Shown here: one piece after another, positions 1-8,498 of the stretch | How positions within the stretch are numbered: position 1 is the first letter of the stretch | Layout of the letters: each line of letters opens with the position of its first letter | Source: Myxococcota bacterium | GTDB taxonomy: Bacteria; Myxococcota_A; UBA796; UBA9615; JAKLKC01 | Length of the DNA stretch: 64,000 nucleotides | Direction of reading: 5' to 3' | NCBI GenBank assembly: GCA_023150875.1 | Contig: JAKLKC010000029.1 | Location: forward strand, 1-64,000 | The notes under the pieces: generated by a model | Databases searched by the model: none | The model's input: only the letters and a program-made list of their open reading frames with translations | Told to the model about the DNA's origin: nothing | Made by a program: the position numbers and the translations under genes

Positions 1-77
1 ACGGGTAGGGGGAGGGGGCATGTGGGGATGGCAGTATGCGTTGACTCCCGCAGAGGCGCAGGGGCGCAGAGGGTGAC
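1..77. repeat. 77-bp direct repeat, copy 1 (mate at 7387-7463)
   Basis: Bases 1-77 are identical to 7387-7463 and diverge at the next base (C at 78, G at 7464). In the second copy the first eight bases are the last codons and TAG stop of preA, so the window opens on what looks like the 3' end of a second preA-type gene. The left end of this copy is cut off by the window edge, so the true repeat may be longer. It is a direct repeat with no inverted ends, so it is not a transposon terminus. Confidence 0.9.
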
Positions 78-230
78 CGAGAATGAGATTGGAACGGGGG
101 TGCTCGAACCGGCGATAGCAGTGCATTCCGGATCTCAAGCCTGTGGAGCGGGTGAGTGCTGCCCACCAGTAGCAGGTGCATGCCTACCTCGGACAGACAC
201 GCAGCGAGCTTGGGTACCAGTAGAACGTCG

Positions 231-550
231 GTGAAGACGGCATGGGGACCCGTGGTGCTCGAAGCCCTCGGGGTGGCGGTGGGCATCAACTCCCCCTGCC
301 GGACGCGGGCGCGAGCCCTGAGCTACGACAGCCACAAGCCCGTCCGCCGGCACGTCGAGAGACTCGTCATCCTCGTCGCCTCGGGCGGCGAGTGCCTGGA
401 GGACCTGAACAGCCTCCTGGGAGCCGGGGGCTGGGCCGCCTGCTCGGACTCGTACCGTCCACCCCCAGCCGGGCCAAGGACGTCCTCTGCCGCCTTCACC
501 AGGTCGAGGACGGACGACCCCTCACCGACGACGACCCCTTCCACCGTACC
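231..550 (+). pseudogene. Degraded IS1380-like transposase N-terminal fragment
   Basis: Two reading frames together resemble the N-terminal part of IS1380-family transposases. From 231 one frame gives a WGPVVLEALGV segment and later an ASGGECLEDLNSLLG segment. At about 425-430 the similarity moves to another frame, giving GRLLGLVPSTPSRAKDVL and then RLHQVEDGRPLTDDDPF up to about 550. There is no credible start and no DDE catalytic core. This is a frameshifted 5' remnant, and the family call comes from remembered motif layout rather than a search. Confidence 0.45.
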
Positions 551-1075
551 TGCCGCCTCGTTAGCACGGCCGCGCACTCCTGCTCAAGGTCTCCCTCAGC
601 CCGCCCATGGCCACCGTCCTGGCCTCGGCGCTGCGAACGTTTCTCGCCCTGGCGACCCCACGCCGGTTGGAGCTACCTGCTCCAGCCTGACTCCCCTCGT
701 GTCCGCGTCGCCCCCTGCTCAACCGCCGCCCCTGGCGGCAGAGGTCCAGGTCCGCCCGAACGCGGGTGGCCGGGCCTTCGGATCGCCCCACGACCGGCGT
801 CGAGAACCCCTCGGCCCGCCCGAACCGCCCCTTGCACCCCCTCCGAGCTCCGTCAAGCTTCGGCTTGCCCCCAAGCTGTGTTTGAAGCCACATGCGGCGA
901 GCCCCAGGCCGAGTCGTCGACGCGGAGCGCCCGACGATTCGGGGACGGGCATGCGCGCATGCAAACTATCCTGTCGGAAAGCATCGGGATCGTCTTGACG
1001 GCCCATGGATGGGTCTGTACGCTCCGACTCGGGCATCGTCGTTGGCGGGTGCAGCCGAGGAAGTGAGGCTACGGC
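551..1075. other. No gene recognised
   Basis: The open frames here (for example the extension of the transposase frames to about 1066) have compositions without domains, ribosome binding sites or codon bias like the flanking genes. The stretch probably holds decayed DNA behind the transposase remnant and the promoter region of the gene at 1076. I see no RNA gene or clear repeat in it. Confidence 0.5.
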
Positions 1076-1843
1076 ATGATCCTATTCCGATGGATCCCAC
1101 GTCCACCTGTTGGCGGAGCCAGCGGCCGACGTCAGGGCGGGGCCCAATGGGCACGGGCGCTCACTGCGGCAGGTGTGATGGCGTCAACCACCTTCACAGG
1201 TACGGACGCGTCCGGCGCCAGGCCCGAGGACGAGGTCGGAGACCCCGGACTGGAGCAGCTGGAGGGCCTGAGCCCTGAGGCGGAGGCGGAAGGCGACGGA
1301 CAGCCGGAGTGCGAGCTCGGCATGAGTGTCGACGATGGATTGAGAGCCGATCTCGCCATCGACGAGCATGGCGCGTACGAGCCCTGGGTGCAGCTGTTTC
1401 CCGCTGCGGTCGGGGGCCTCGAGTACTCCGTCGAGCTGCGCGTCGAACAGGTGGGTGCCGTGCTGGCCTCCTGGCTGATCGGTCCGGAGTTTGTCGAGCC
1501 CTGGGAAACCGCTTGGGTGTCCCTGAACTTTGAGGAGCACGGCGGTATCGCCCTCGCCGATCCCGACGTGGTGAGTGAACTCCACGTCAAGGTCGTCGCG
1601 ACTGATCCCGACGCGGGCACCGAGCTCGCCTACTACGTCCTCGACACGATGTACCTGATCATCGACGAGGCGTACGCTTCCATTCGGCTTGTCGACGTCG
1701 AGGAGGCCGCAATGGTCGCACGCGGCGGTGTGGTCTCCGAGTCCCTGCGTGCCGAGCTGGAGAGGGCGGGAGCGGACCTAGACGATGACGAAACCAGCCG
1801 CCTCGGTCACATCCGATTCGCGCGGGCTCTTCAGATCGATTGA
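1076..1843 (+). CDS. Hypothetical acidic protein, first gene of an accessory three-gene cassette
   Basis: A 255-residue protein of unknown function. The ATG at 1076 follows a purine-rich GAGGAAGTGAGG stretch. Residues about 25-50 include a weakly hydrophobic stretch (ALTAAGVMASTTFTG) that might be a poor signal sequence. The rest is strongly acidic with alternating beta-like segments, and no catalytic motif is visible. It lies 65 bp upstream of the HExxH protein gene on the same strand and is probably co-transcribed with it. Codon use is less GC-extreme than in the core genes further right, as for the whole 1-6 kb block. The start is uncertain. Confidence 0.55.
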   Translation: MILFRWIPRPPVGGASGRRQGGAQWARALTAAGVMASTTFTGTDASGARPEDEVGDPGLEQLEGLSPEAEAEGDGQPECELGMSVDDGLRADLAIDEHGAYEPWVQLFPAAVGGLEYSVELRVEQVGAVLASWLIGPEFVEPWETAWVSLNFEEHGGIALADPDVVSELHVKVVATDPDAGTELAYYVLDTMYLIIDEAYASIRLVDVEEAAMVARGGVVSESLRAELERAGADLDDDETSRLGHIRFARALQID

Positions 1844-1908
1844 GATATTCGCGACAACCCGATCAATGCGGTTCACTGACCTCACATGGACCCGGAAAGG
1901 CGCGCTGC

Positions 1909-3279
1909 ATGAAACAGACACAAGTCGTAGGCGTCCTGCTCGCCCTCCTCTGCTTGGGGACCACTTTCGACGCCTCCGCATCAGGCACGATCCCCATGCA
2001 GTTCTGCTTCCGCTACAACATCGACTACGATGACGATGATGCCAGCATCGGCGATGACTACTTCATCGAAGTCGACGCCGGCCCGGGAAGTGCGCCGAAG
2101 GCGAGGGGATTGAAGGTCCGCGTGGAGGACCTCGACGCGGATCCCGCTGATCCCCATCCGTTCGACGGATACGCCTCCTACAATGGCGTCTCGCCCGGTT
2201 GCACGCCCGTCCTTGACCTCGCCGTGGACCATCAGATCCTCATCACCACATGGTCGGAGGCGCTGGTCGGAGGCAACGTCATCACAGTTCGAGAGAGTCA
2301 GTTCCACTCAGTGACGTTCCGCGACGAGCACGCATTCCAGGAGACCGTCAACCAAGGCTGGCCGAACCCCTACGTGTTGCATGCCAATCACGTGAAAGAG
2401 CGGCATTGGCGCATCTTGGCGGCGGCGGCGTTCGCGCAGTATCGGGAGCGTGGGGGGCTTTCCGGCAGGACCTACTTCATCTACGACGAGGCGTGCCCCT
2501 TCGCCGGGGGAAGCTGTAGCCTGGACGGAAGCGTGTGGCTCGACCCGGCCGGGTCTGAGCCCTACAACCGTCACAAGTACGGGATCGTGCACGAGTTAGG
2601 CCATGCCATGCTCTATCAAACGGGAGCCGGACAGTGGTTTGTGGACTTCCTAGCCCCAACCGGGGTGTGCGATGCTGGCCGTGCCGACGACGAGGGCTGG
2701 CGGGAGCATTCCAAGGAGTACCAAAGCGCTGCGGCTAGCGAGGGTTATGCGAACTTCTACGCGGCGCTGGTGTTCAACGACATCCTCGACAGCGACTGCC
2801 GGATGGAGGAGATATACTCGCCGAACTGGGACAATGATCCAGCGACTCCGGCGGATCGAGCGTTCAACTGCACCGGAGACCCCGACCCGATTGACCAGCC
2901 GACGTCAGCGACAGACTACCTCGGAACGATGTGCGACGCCCCGACGTTGGCGATGGGGACCGCGCTCGACTGGCAGCGATTCCTCTGGGACGCATCGAAG
3001 GGTCCGGATTCGCTAGCATTTGTGGATCTCGTCGATATCTGGGTGGGCTCTACACCGAGTACCTGGTGTCCGAACGGCTGGCCAGTATTCCCACCCCCTC
3101 CGCCATTCCTTCCCCCAAGCCCTCCACCGCCACCTCCCTGGGCACCCTGCTGGCCCTCGGATAGGATGATCTTCTACGCCCACCCCCTGAACGGCGGTCC
3201 GCTTACGGTGGATGAGTACTACGCATTCACAGATGCGATGGAGCTGCACGGGGTGCATACGGGATGGATTCCGATGTGA
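1909..3279 (+). CDS. Secreted HExxH metalloprotease-like protein
   Basis: A 456-residue protein. The ATG at 1909 is preceded by GGAAAGG about nine bases upstream, and the N-terminus (MKQTQVVGVLLALLCLG, then ASAS) is a signal peptide. A zinc-binding HELGH motif lies at residues 228-232, followed by a helix (AMLYQTG), as in zincin metallopeptidases. Downstream are a SEGYANFYAAL segment, which could supply the third ligand, several cysteine pairs typical of exported proteins, and a proline-rich stretch near residues 390-420. I cannot assign a peptidase family. The next gene starts inside the last codons (16-nt overlap), implying translational coupling. Protease activity is inferred from the motif only. 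Confidence 0.7.
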   Translation: MKQTQVVGVLLALLCLGTTFDASASGTIPMQFCFRYNIDYDDDDASIGDDYFIEVDAGPGSAPKARGLKVRVEDLDADPADPHPFDGYASYNGVSPGCTPVLDLAVDHQILITTWSEALVGGNVITVRESQFHSVTFRDEHAFQETVNQGWPNPYVLHANHVKERHWRILAAAAFAQYRERGGLSGRTYFIYDEACPFAGGSCSLDGSVWLDPAGSEPYNRHKYGIVHELGHAMLYQTGAGQWFVDFLAPTGVCDAGRADDEGWREHSKEYQSAAASEGYANFYAALVFNDILDSDCRMEEIYSPNWDNDPATPADRAFNCTGDPDPIDQPTSATDYLGTMCDAPTLAMGTALDWQRFLWDASKGPDSLAFVDLVDIWVGSTPSTWCPNGWPVFPPPPPFLPPSPPPPPPWAPCWPSDRMIFYAHPLNGGPLTVDEYYAFTDAMELHGVHTGWIPM

Positions 3280-4217
3280 CCGGTCCCGGGCCGGCACGGA
3301 GCACCGCCGGTGCAACGAGCACCGCTTGGCTGGCGGCCACATGCGCGCTGCTGCTCGGCGAGGTGGCTCACACATCACCACGCCCGCCCCTGACCGCCGC
3401 GCCTGCCATCAGTGCCACTGCGAGTCTCCCAGGCGCCCGGCCTCAACCGCCTGCGGCGCCTGCGGCGCCTGTGGAGGCCACTCCTGATTCCCCCGCATCG
3501 CGGATGCCCCCGGTCGGCGAGATAGGCATTAGCTTCGAGGACATGTACGGCCCGTCGCTCGCCCCGAGTTGGCGGGCCATGCTCGGTGGGCGGGTGGGGC
3601 GTCGCGTAGTCCTGGCCGTCGAAGGAGCGGTCGCACCCTGGGCATTGCACCGTCGCGGTACGGAACTCACGGTGGTTCCGTGGCCCAGCCTCATGCGTGC
3701 GCTGTTCGTAGCCCGTTTCGGGCATGGGGACGCGCATCGTCCTCAGTGGGTGGGCGAGGTCGGTGTCGGCGGAGCGTGGATGGGGTCGCCGTGGGCCGGA
3801 CTCGCTTCCACGGAAGCCAGCGGCGCCTGGACCCTCAACTCATACTTCCTCGCCCGGGCGTCGGTGAGGCTGGCTGCACCTGCGGCTCGCGGCACACGAT
3901 TCGGGCCGATGCTGCGCGGCTCGGTGCTTCCGGGTGGCAGTCCTCGAGTACCCTTTCTCGTCTGGCACGCGCAGGTCGGCATCGTCTTCGAGGCGCCCCT
4001 GAGTGCCCCGGGCGTGGTGCGTTTCGAGTTCCTCGCGGGCGCCGCGGGACATTCAGGCGTCCATGCGGACGAGGATGGAAACGTGCTGCCTGGGTCTGGT
4101 GCGGCAACGGACGGGTATGGCGCGCAGGCGGGTCCCCGTCCGGCGCTCCACGGCTCGATCGCGTTCGACTTCGGAGCCTCACCCCGTGGTGATCATGGGG
4201 TGGACGGGACGCGCTGA
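3264..4217 (+). CDS. Hypothetical exported protein, possibly barrel-like
   Basis: A 317-residue protein whose start overlaps the HExxH gene by 16 nt. The N-terminus has a hydrophobic stretch (TAWLAATCALLLGEVA) followed by an Ala/Pro-rich linker to about residue 75. The rest alternates short hydrophobic and aromatic strands with glycine (GEIGISFEDMYG, VGEVGVGGAWMG, RASVRLAAPA, VWHAQVGIVFEAP), resembling small outer-membrane beta-barrels, but no final aromatic residue marks a classical barrel end. No family is recognised. The overlap suggests it works with, or anchors, the HExxH protein. Confidence 0.55.
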   Translation: MDSDVTGPGPARSTAGATSTAWLAATCALLLGEVAHTSPRPPLTAAPAISATASLPGARPQPPAAPAAPVEATPDSPASRMPPVGEIGISFEDMYGPSLAPSWRAMLGGRVGRRVVLAVEGAVAPWALHRRGTELTVVPWPSLMRALFVARFGHGDAHRPQWVGEVGVGGAWMGSPWAGLASTEASGAWTLNSYFLARASVRLAAPAARGTRFGPMLRGSVLPGGSPRVPFLVWHAQVGIVFEAPLSAPGVVRFEFLAGAAGHSGVHADEDGNVLPGSGAATDGYGAQAGPRPALHGSIAFDFGASPRGDHGVDGTR

Positions 4218-4284
4218 ATTCCGTCGCGCCTTTCCACCGGCAGGCCGGACTCGCTCCGCTGCCGTCCCGCCTCGGGCAGGGGCC

Positions 4285-5955
4285 CTACATCGCGTTGCCG
4301 AGCTTGACGTAAACCGCCCCTCCGACCTCCGCTTCAAAGGGCGCGCCGACCGCGAGATCGTCCCGCCCGTCCCCGTCGACGTCCCCTGACCAGGCGACCG
4401 ACCATCCCGTATAGGAGTCCACCATCCCTGTATCGAATCGAGCGTGCGCCTCGGTCAAGTACCGGACCCCGACTTCGATGGGGCCGTACAGGAGGTAGGC
4501 GGCTCCGATCTGCGACGAGAGCCCGTCGGTGCGGAAGCCCGGAGCACCAATCACTACGTCGTTCCATCCGTCGCCGTCGAAGTCTCCGGATCCAGCGACC
4601 GCGTTCCCCGCGTTGTGAGACGTGCCCTCGCCATAAAGGACCACTGCGGCGTCCTCCAGCGAACGGGATCCGTCGAATGGCCCAAGCGCGACGTAAATGG
4701 CACCCGTGGAGGCGCCTTCCGGGGCGCCGACGGCACCGACAATGAGGTCGGCGACACCGTCGCCATCCTGGTCACCCGCGCATGCAATGGACTGACCGGC
4801 GAAGTCGTTGCCGAGTTCGCCCGTGAGGATGGCCGGAGCGCTGGCGAGGTCGAACACTCCGGGTTCGATCGGCCCATGGATTATGTAGACGCGCCCAGCG
4901 CGGGGAGCGTCGCCCTGCGCCCCTGGCGCGCCGATGACGATGTCGTCGATGCCGTCCCCGTTGAGATCGACGTCGCCCAGCAATGACGCCCCAACCGCCT
5001 CCGCCGCCGACGCGGGCTGGAAGATCACGTCAGCGTCGGATAGGGAGAGGGTCCCCTCCACGGGGCCGAAGACGACGTACACGCCCCCGGACGCAGTCGA
5101 CGGGACCGCGCGGTTCTCGGCCCCCACCAAGAGGTCTTCGTATCCGTCCCCGTTGACGTCTCCCGCCGCAGCGACGGTTGAGCCCGCAAGCTCACCGTCC
5201 GCTACCCCCATGAGGGTGGCGTCCGCCTCTGCCGCTCCCAAGACCCCCGACCGAGGCCCCCGGAAGAGATAGGCGGCGCCTGGTCGTGCCGTTCCGTTCC
5301 GGGCTTCGGGTGCGCCGACCAGCACGTCATCGAAGCCGTCCCCGTCGATGTCGCCCCCCGCGGCGACGGCGGCCCCGAAACGATCACCATCGGCTGCACC
5401 GGTAGCCGAAGCAAGGGCCACATCCGCTCCGAGTGGCCCGTCGCCTATCGCCAGCGGAGACGCCAAGATGTAGGCGGTGCCTGGTGCGTTGGCGCCCCCG
5501 CCGCCGGGGCTGCCGACCACCAGATCGGGCTGGCCATCCCCGTCGTAGTCTCCCGCCTTCGCGATCGAGAGCCCCGCCTCGGCCCCCTCTCGTTCCCCGC
5601 AGAGGCGTACCTCGACGTCTCCGGCGCCGAAGAGCCCCTCGACCCGACAAGGCGAGCCCGCCCCATCGCAGTTGTTGTCGATGCCGTCGAGGCACACCTC
5701 GGAGGCGCCGGGGTTCACCGAGACATCCTGGTCGTCGCAGTCCTCTGGCGACTGCCAGCCGTCCCCGTCGGCATCCTCCGTTGCGATGTCGTCGTCCGGC
5801 TGCGAGTCATCGTCGGTCGCGTCGTCATCGGTCACGTCGTCGTCGTGCTCGGGGGTGTCGTCATCGCTCGCCGGTGGCGGGTCGGACCGCGCGGGATCGC
5901 ATCCCAGCAGGGCCGCAACACAGGCCGCCGCAGCCCAGGTGAACGACCTGCTCAT
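4285..5955 (-). CDS. FG-GAP repeat lipoprotein with MopE-type metal-binding motif
   Basis: A 556-residue lipoprotein. The ATG at 5955 has GGAGG seven bases upstream, and a lipobox (ALLGC) sits at about residues 15-19. An Asp-rich linker (residues about 30-62) is followed by a MopE-like motif (DADGDGW, CDD, CLDGIDNNCDG). Seven FG-GAP/integrin-type calcium loops of the GD-x-(D/N)GDG-xxD type then fill the protein, enough for one seven-bladed beta-propeller. The product is probably surface-exposed and calcium-stabilised; the ligand is unknown. It is convergent with the cassette at 1076-4217. Such Asp-rich FG-GAP lipoproteins are common in Myxococcota-type genomes. Confidence 0.85.
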   Translation of the reverse strand: MSRSFTWAAAACVAALLGCDPARSDPPPASDDDTPEHDDDVTDDDATDDDSQPDDDIATEDADGDGWQSPEDCDDQDVSVNPGASEVCLDGIDNNCDGAGSPCRVEGLFGAGDVEVRLCGEREGAEAGLSIAKAGDYDGDGQPDLVVGSPGGGGANAPGTAYILASPLAIGDGPLGADVALASATGAADGDRFGAAVAAGGDIDGDGFDDVLVGAPEARNGTARPGAAYLFRGPRSGVLGAAEADATLMGVADGELAGSTVAAAGDVNGDGYEDLLVGAENRAVPSTASGGVYVVFGPVEGTLSLSDADVIFQPASAAEAVGASLLGDVDLNGDGIDDIVIGAPGAQGDAPRAGRVYIIHGPIEPGVFDLASAPAILTGELGNDFAGQSIACAGDQDGDGVADLIVGAVGAPEGASTGAIYVALGPFDGSRSLEDAAVVLYGEGTSHNAGNAVAGSGDFDGDGWNDVVIGAPGFRTDGLSSQIGAAYLLYGPIEVGVRYLTEAHARFDTGMVDSYTGWSVAWSGDVDGDGRDDLAVGAPFEAEVGGAVYVKLGNAM

Positions 5956-6053
5956 CCGACAACCTCCATGAGTTTCGAACCGACCTCGCGGGCGCAGGAG
6001 AACTGCGTCCGGTCCTTCGATGCAGACATCATTGTCCCGACCATCGTGCACCA

Positions 6054-7394
6054 GTGAATGCTCCGAAGCGAGAGACTACCTCCGATGGGGCGCCAGGCGC
6101 CAGTCCTACCCCAAGCGGTCGCGTCGTGCCTGGTCCGCTCACCAAGAAAGTCCCGACCCCGAACCCCTTCTGGCTGGCGAGCGCGCCCCCGACCAACTCG
6201 GGGGACCAGGTGAAGCGCGCCTTCGACGCCGGCTGGGGCGGGGCGGTGTGGAAGGCCCTGGGCCAGCCGATCCAGAACGTGTCCAGCCGCTTCGGCTCCA
6301 CGAACTACTTCGCGGGCCGGCACGTGGGCTTCAACAACATCGAGCTGATCACGGACCGCCCCCTGGAGGCGAACTTCCGGGAGATCGCCGAGGTGAAGCG
6401 CCTCTACCCGAAGAACGCGGTGATCGCGTCCCTGATGGTGGAGAGCCGCGCCGAGTGGCGAGACATCATCCGCCGCGCCATCGACGCGGGGGCGGACGGG
6501 CTGGAGCTGAACTTCGGCTGTCCCCACGGCATGTGCGAGCGGGGCATGGGCTCGGCGGTGGGCCAGGAGCCCAAGGTGAACGAGGAGATCACCTCCTGGG
6601 CGGTGGACTACAGCACGGTGCCGGTGCTGGTGAAGCTGACGCCCAACGTGAGCGACATCGTCCCCCACGGCCTGGCCGCGAAGCGCGGCGGCGCCCACGG
6701 CGTGTCCCTCATCAACACCATCAAGAGCGTGATCGGGGTCGACATCGACCGCTTCGTGCCCCTGCCCCGGGTGGGGGATCTGGCCACCAACGGCGGCTAC
6801 TGCGGCGCGGCGGTGAAGCCCATCGCCCTCCACATGGTGGCGGCCCTGGCCCGCCACCCGGACTTCCGCCTCCCCCTCTCGGGGATCGGCGGGATCGCCA
6901 CCTGGCGGGACGCCGTGGAGTTCATGCTCCTGGGCTCGGGCACGGTTCAGGTGTGCACGGAGGTGATGCTCCGAGGCTACGGCATCGTGGGCGACCTGAT
7001 CGAGGGCCTGACGGAGTACATGCGGACCCACGGCTTCCAGCGCCTGGACGACTTCGTGGGCCGGGCGGTCCCCGCCTTCCGGGAGTGGGGCGAGCTGGAC
7101 CTGAACTACGAGGTGGTGGCGAAGATCGACGCCACCACCTGCATCGGCTGCCAGCGCTGCCTCGTCGCCTGCATGGACGGCGCCCACCAGTGCATCCACC
7201 CCGATCCCTCGGGCTCCCGGGTGCCGGTGGTGGACGAGTCGGAGTGCGTGGGCTGCAACTTGTGTCAGATCGTGTGTCCGGTGGACGGGTGTGTCACCAT
7301 GGAGCAGGTGGCGAACGGGTACGCGCCGGCGACCTGGAGGGAGCACGAGGCGGCGGGGGTGTTGCTGAGGCCGAAGAAGGGGTCCCACGGGTAG
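6054..7394 (+). CDS. preA: PreA-like NAD-dependent dihydropyrimidine dehydrogenase subunit
   Basis: The family reduces uracil and thymine to their dihydro forms together with PreT. From residue about 36 the protein matches PreA: NPFWLASAPPTNS, the FMN-barrel segments LELNFGCPHG and LVKLTPN, ISGIGG-type LSGIGGIATW, and two C-terminal 4Fe-4S motifs (CIGCQRCLVAC and CVGCNLCQIVCPVDGC). The first 35 residues are not PreA-like and no ribosome binding site precedes the GTG at 6054. The GTG at 6126 would give the normal family length but also lacks one. No preT or hydantoinase gene is nearby. The native 5' end was probably lost at a recombination point, and expression is doubtful. Confidence 0.85.
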   Translation: MNAPKRETTSDGAPGASPTPSGRVVPGPLTKKVPTPNPFWLASAPPTNSGDQVKRAFDAGWGGAVWKALGQPIQNVSSRFGSTNYFAGRHVGFNNIELITDRPLEANFREIAEVKRLYPKNAVIASLMVESRAEWRDIIRRAIDAGADGLELNFGCPHGMCERGMGSAVGQEPKVNEEITSWAVDYSTVPVLVKLTPNVSDIVPHGLAAKRGGAHGVSLINTIKSVIGVDIDRFVPLPRVGDLATNGGYCGAAVKPIALHMVAALARHPDFRLPLSGIGGIATWRDAVEFMLLGSGTVQVCTEVMLRGYGIVGDLIEGLTEYMRTHGFQRLDDFVGRAVPAFREWGELDLNYEVVAKIDATTCIGCQRCLVACMDGAHQCIHPDPSGSRVPVVDESECVGCNLCQIVCPVDGCVTMEQVANGYAPATWREHEAAGVLLRPKKGSHG

Positions 7395-7463
7395 GGGGAG
7401 GGGGCATGTGGGGATGGCAGTATGCGTTGACTCCCGCAGAGGCGCAGGGGCGCAGAGGGTGAC
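7387..7463. repeat. 77-bp direct repeat, copy 2, spanning the preA stop
   Basis: This copy is identical to 1-77. It covers the last two codons and stop of preA (7387-7394) and 69 bases of 3' flank. The sequences that follow the two copies are unrelated: a transposase remnant after the first, an immunity gene after the second. The same flank therefore joins two different accessory segments. Confidence 0.9.
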
Positions 7464-7541
7464 GGAAAGCGATACTTCCGTGTCGAGGTACGAGCTGGAG
7501 TCCTGCAAGCCCGTTTGTCCGCTTGGCGTGACGACCGTCTG

Positions 7542-8156
7542 ATGGCCTACTTCAAGTTCCAGGCCGATGTGCACGGCGAACACGGGATCGCCGAGTACCC
7601 GGTCGTGCCGGACGATGTGAGTTTCGTCGCGGGCCGCGTGATTACCCGACCCTTGCCGCACCTGCTACGGTTCATCGTGAGCCATCCGGCGACCCACCCG
7701 CCCGGACATCTGCTGGGGAGCATGATTCCCGTAGCCAGCAGGCCACTTCTCGATTCCCTGATTCAGGCGGGCGTGAACAATATTCAGACATTCCCGGCGG
7801 TACTGCGAAATCAGGACACCGGGGAGGAGTGGGCGAACTACTTCGCGATGAACATCGTCGGTCTGGTCGACGGCGCGGACATGGCGAGCAGCGTCTACGA
7901 CACCGTCATGGAGGGAGATGGGCTACCGCCGCTGGTCGACTTCACCGACCTCTCGTTGGCTGATGCCAAGGTAGGGGTGCATTTGTTGTTTCGGGTCGTG
8001 CAGAGTCCCATCGACATGTTCATGGCAGACTCGGTGCGAAGTCGGTTGATCGCGGCGAGGCCGGCGGGTGGATGGGGCGTGACGACAACGGAGGTCAAGT
8101 CCACGCCGCCCACCCGACAGGTGCCCGATCCCGACGTCCGTCGAACTCGGCAATGA
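7542..8156 (+). CDS. Imm11-like immunity protein, apparently orphan
   Basis: A 204-residue protein. The pattern MAYFKFQADV, a central GSMIPVASRPLLDSLIQAGVNNIQTFPAVL segment (here given as its parts GSMIPVASRPLLD and AGVNNIQTFPAVL), YFAMNIVGLVDGADM and a late HLLFRVVQSP segment matches the Imm11/DUF1629 immunity proteins common in myxobacteria, which neutralise a toxin encoded just upstream. Here the upstream DNA is the preA 3' flank, so no toxin gene is present. The 78 bases before the ATG stay open in the same frame and could be a toxin tail. An in-frame TTG at 7515 is an alternative start. Confidence 0.6.
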   Translation: MAYFKFQADVHGEHGIAEYPVVPDDVSFVAGRVITRPLPHLLRFIVSHPATHPPGHLLGSMIPVASRPLLDSLIQAGVNNIQTFPAVLRNQDTGEEWANYFAMNIVGLVDGADMASSVYDTVMEGDGLPPLVDFTDLSLADAKVGVHLLFRVVQSPIDMFMADSVRSRLIAARPAGGWGVTTTEVKSTPPTRQVPDPDVRRTRQ

Positions 8157-8461
8157 ACACCGTGGGGCGGGCTCCTGTCCCCCGCCGATCGACGGTCCGG
8201 CGGCGTGACCATGAAGTCGAAGGGCAAGCCGCCGTTCCCGTGATCTGCCAAGCAGGAGGTCTTCCTCCGTGACCTTACGGCCCTTCGTGGTGAGCTCAGC
8301 CCGAGCCTGGTGACGGGACGGGCCGTGGCGTGCGAGCGCCGCTGTCGAGCAGGGTGGGCTCGGCGGCGCCGGGAGGTGACAGGCGGCGGCCCACAGGACG
8401 ACGTGCCCGCCCCGTACGCAGTGCGCCCGTTCGGGGCCCGTTCACGGGTGCGGCGAAACGA
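8157..8461. other. No gene recognised
   Basis: This is the tail of the accessory block between the Imm11-like gene and the tRNA-Thr terminator. Short frames exist on both strands but none carries a motif, ribosome binding site or consistent codon bias. I see no recombinase gene beside the tRNA. Confidence 0.5.
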
Positions 8462-8487
8462 CGAAGGGCCCCTCGCGGGGCCCTTCG
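8462..8487 (-). terminator. Hairpin downstream of tRNA-Thr
   Basis: A perfect inverted repeat, CGAAGGGCCCC-TCG(C)-GGGGCCCTTCG, lies 11 bases beyond the CCA end of the tRNA. Read on the minus strand it is followed by TCGTCGTTTC, only a weak U-tract, so it is a plausible but not classical intrinsic terminator or 3' processing hairpin. Confidence 0.6.
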
Positions 8488-8498
8488 AAAGGAGTCTG

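Noticed and set aside
1-77. Transposon terminal repeat
   Set aside because: The copies are direct, not inverted, and include coding sequence of preA, so this is not a transposon end.
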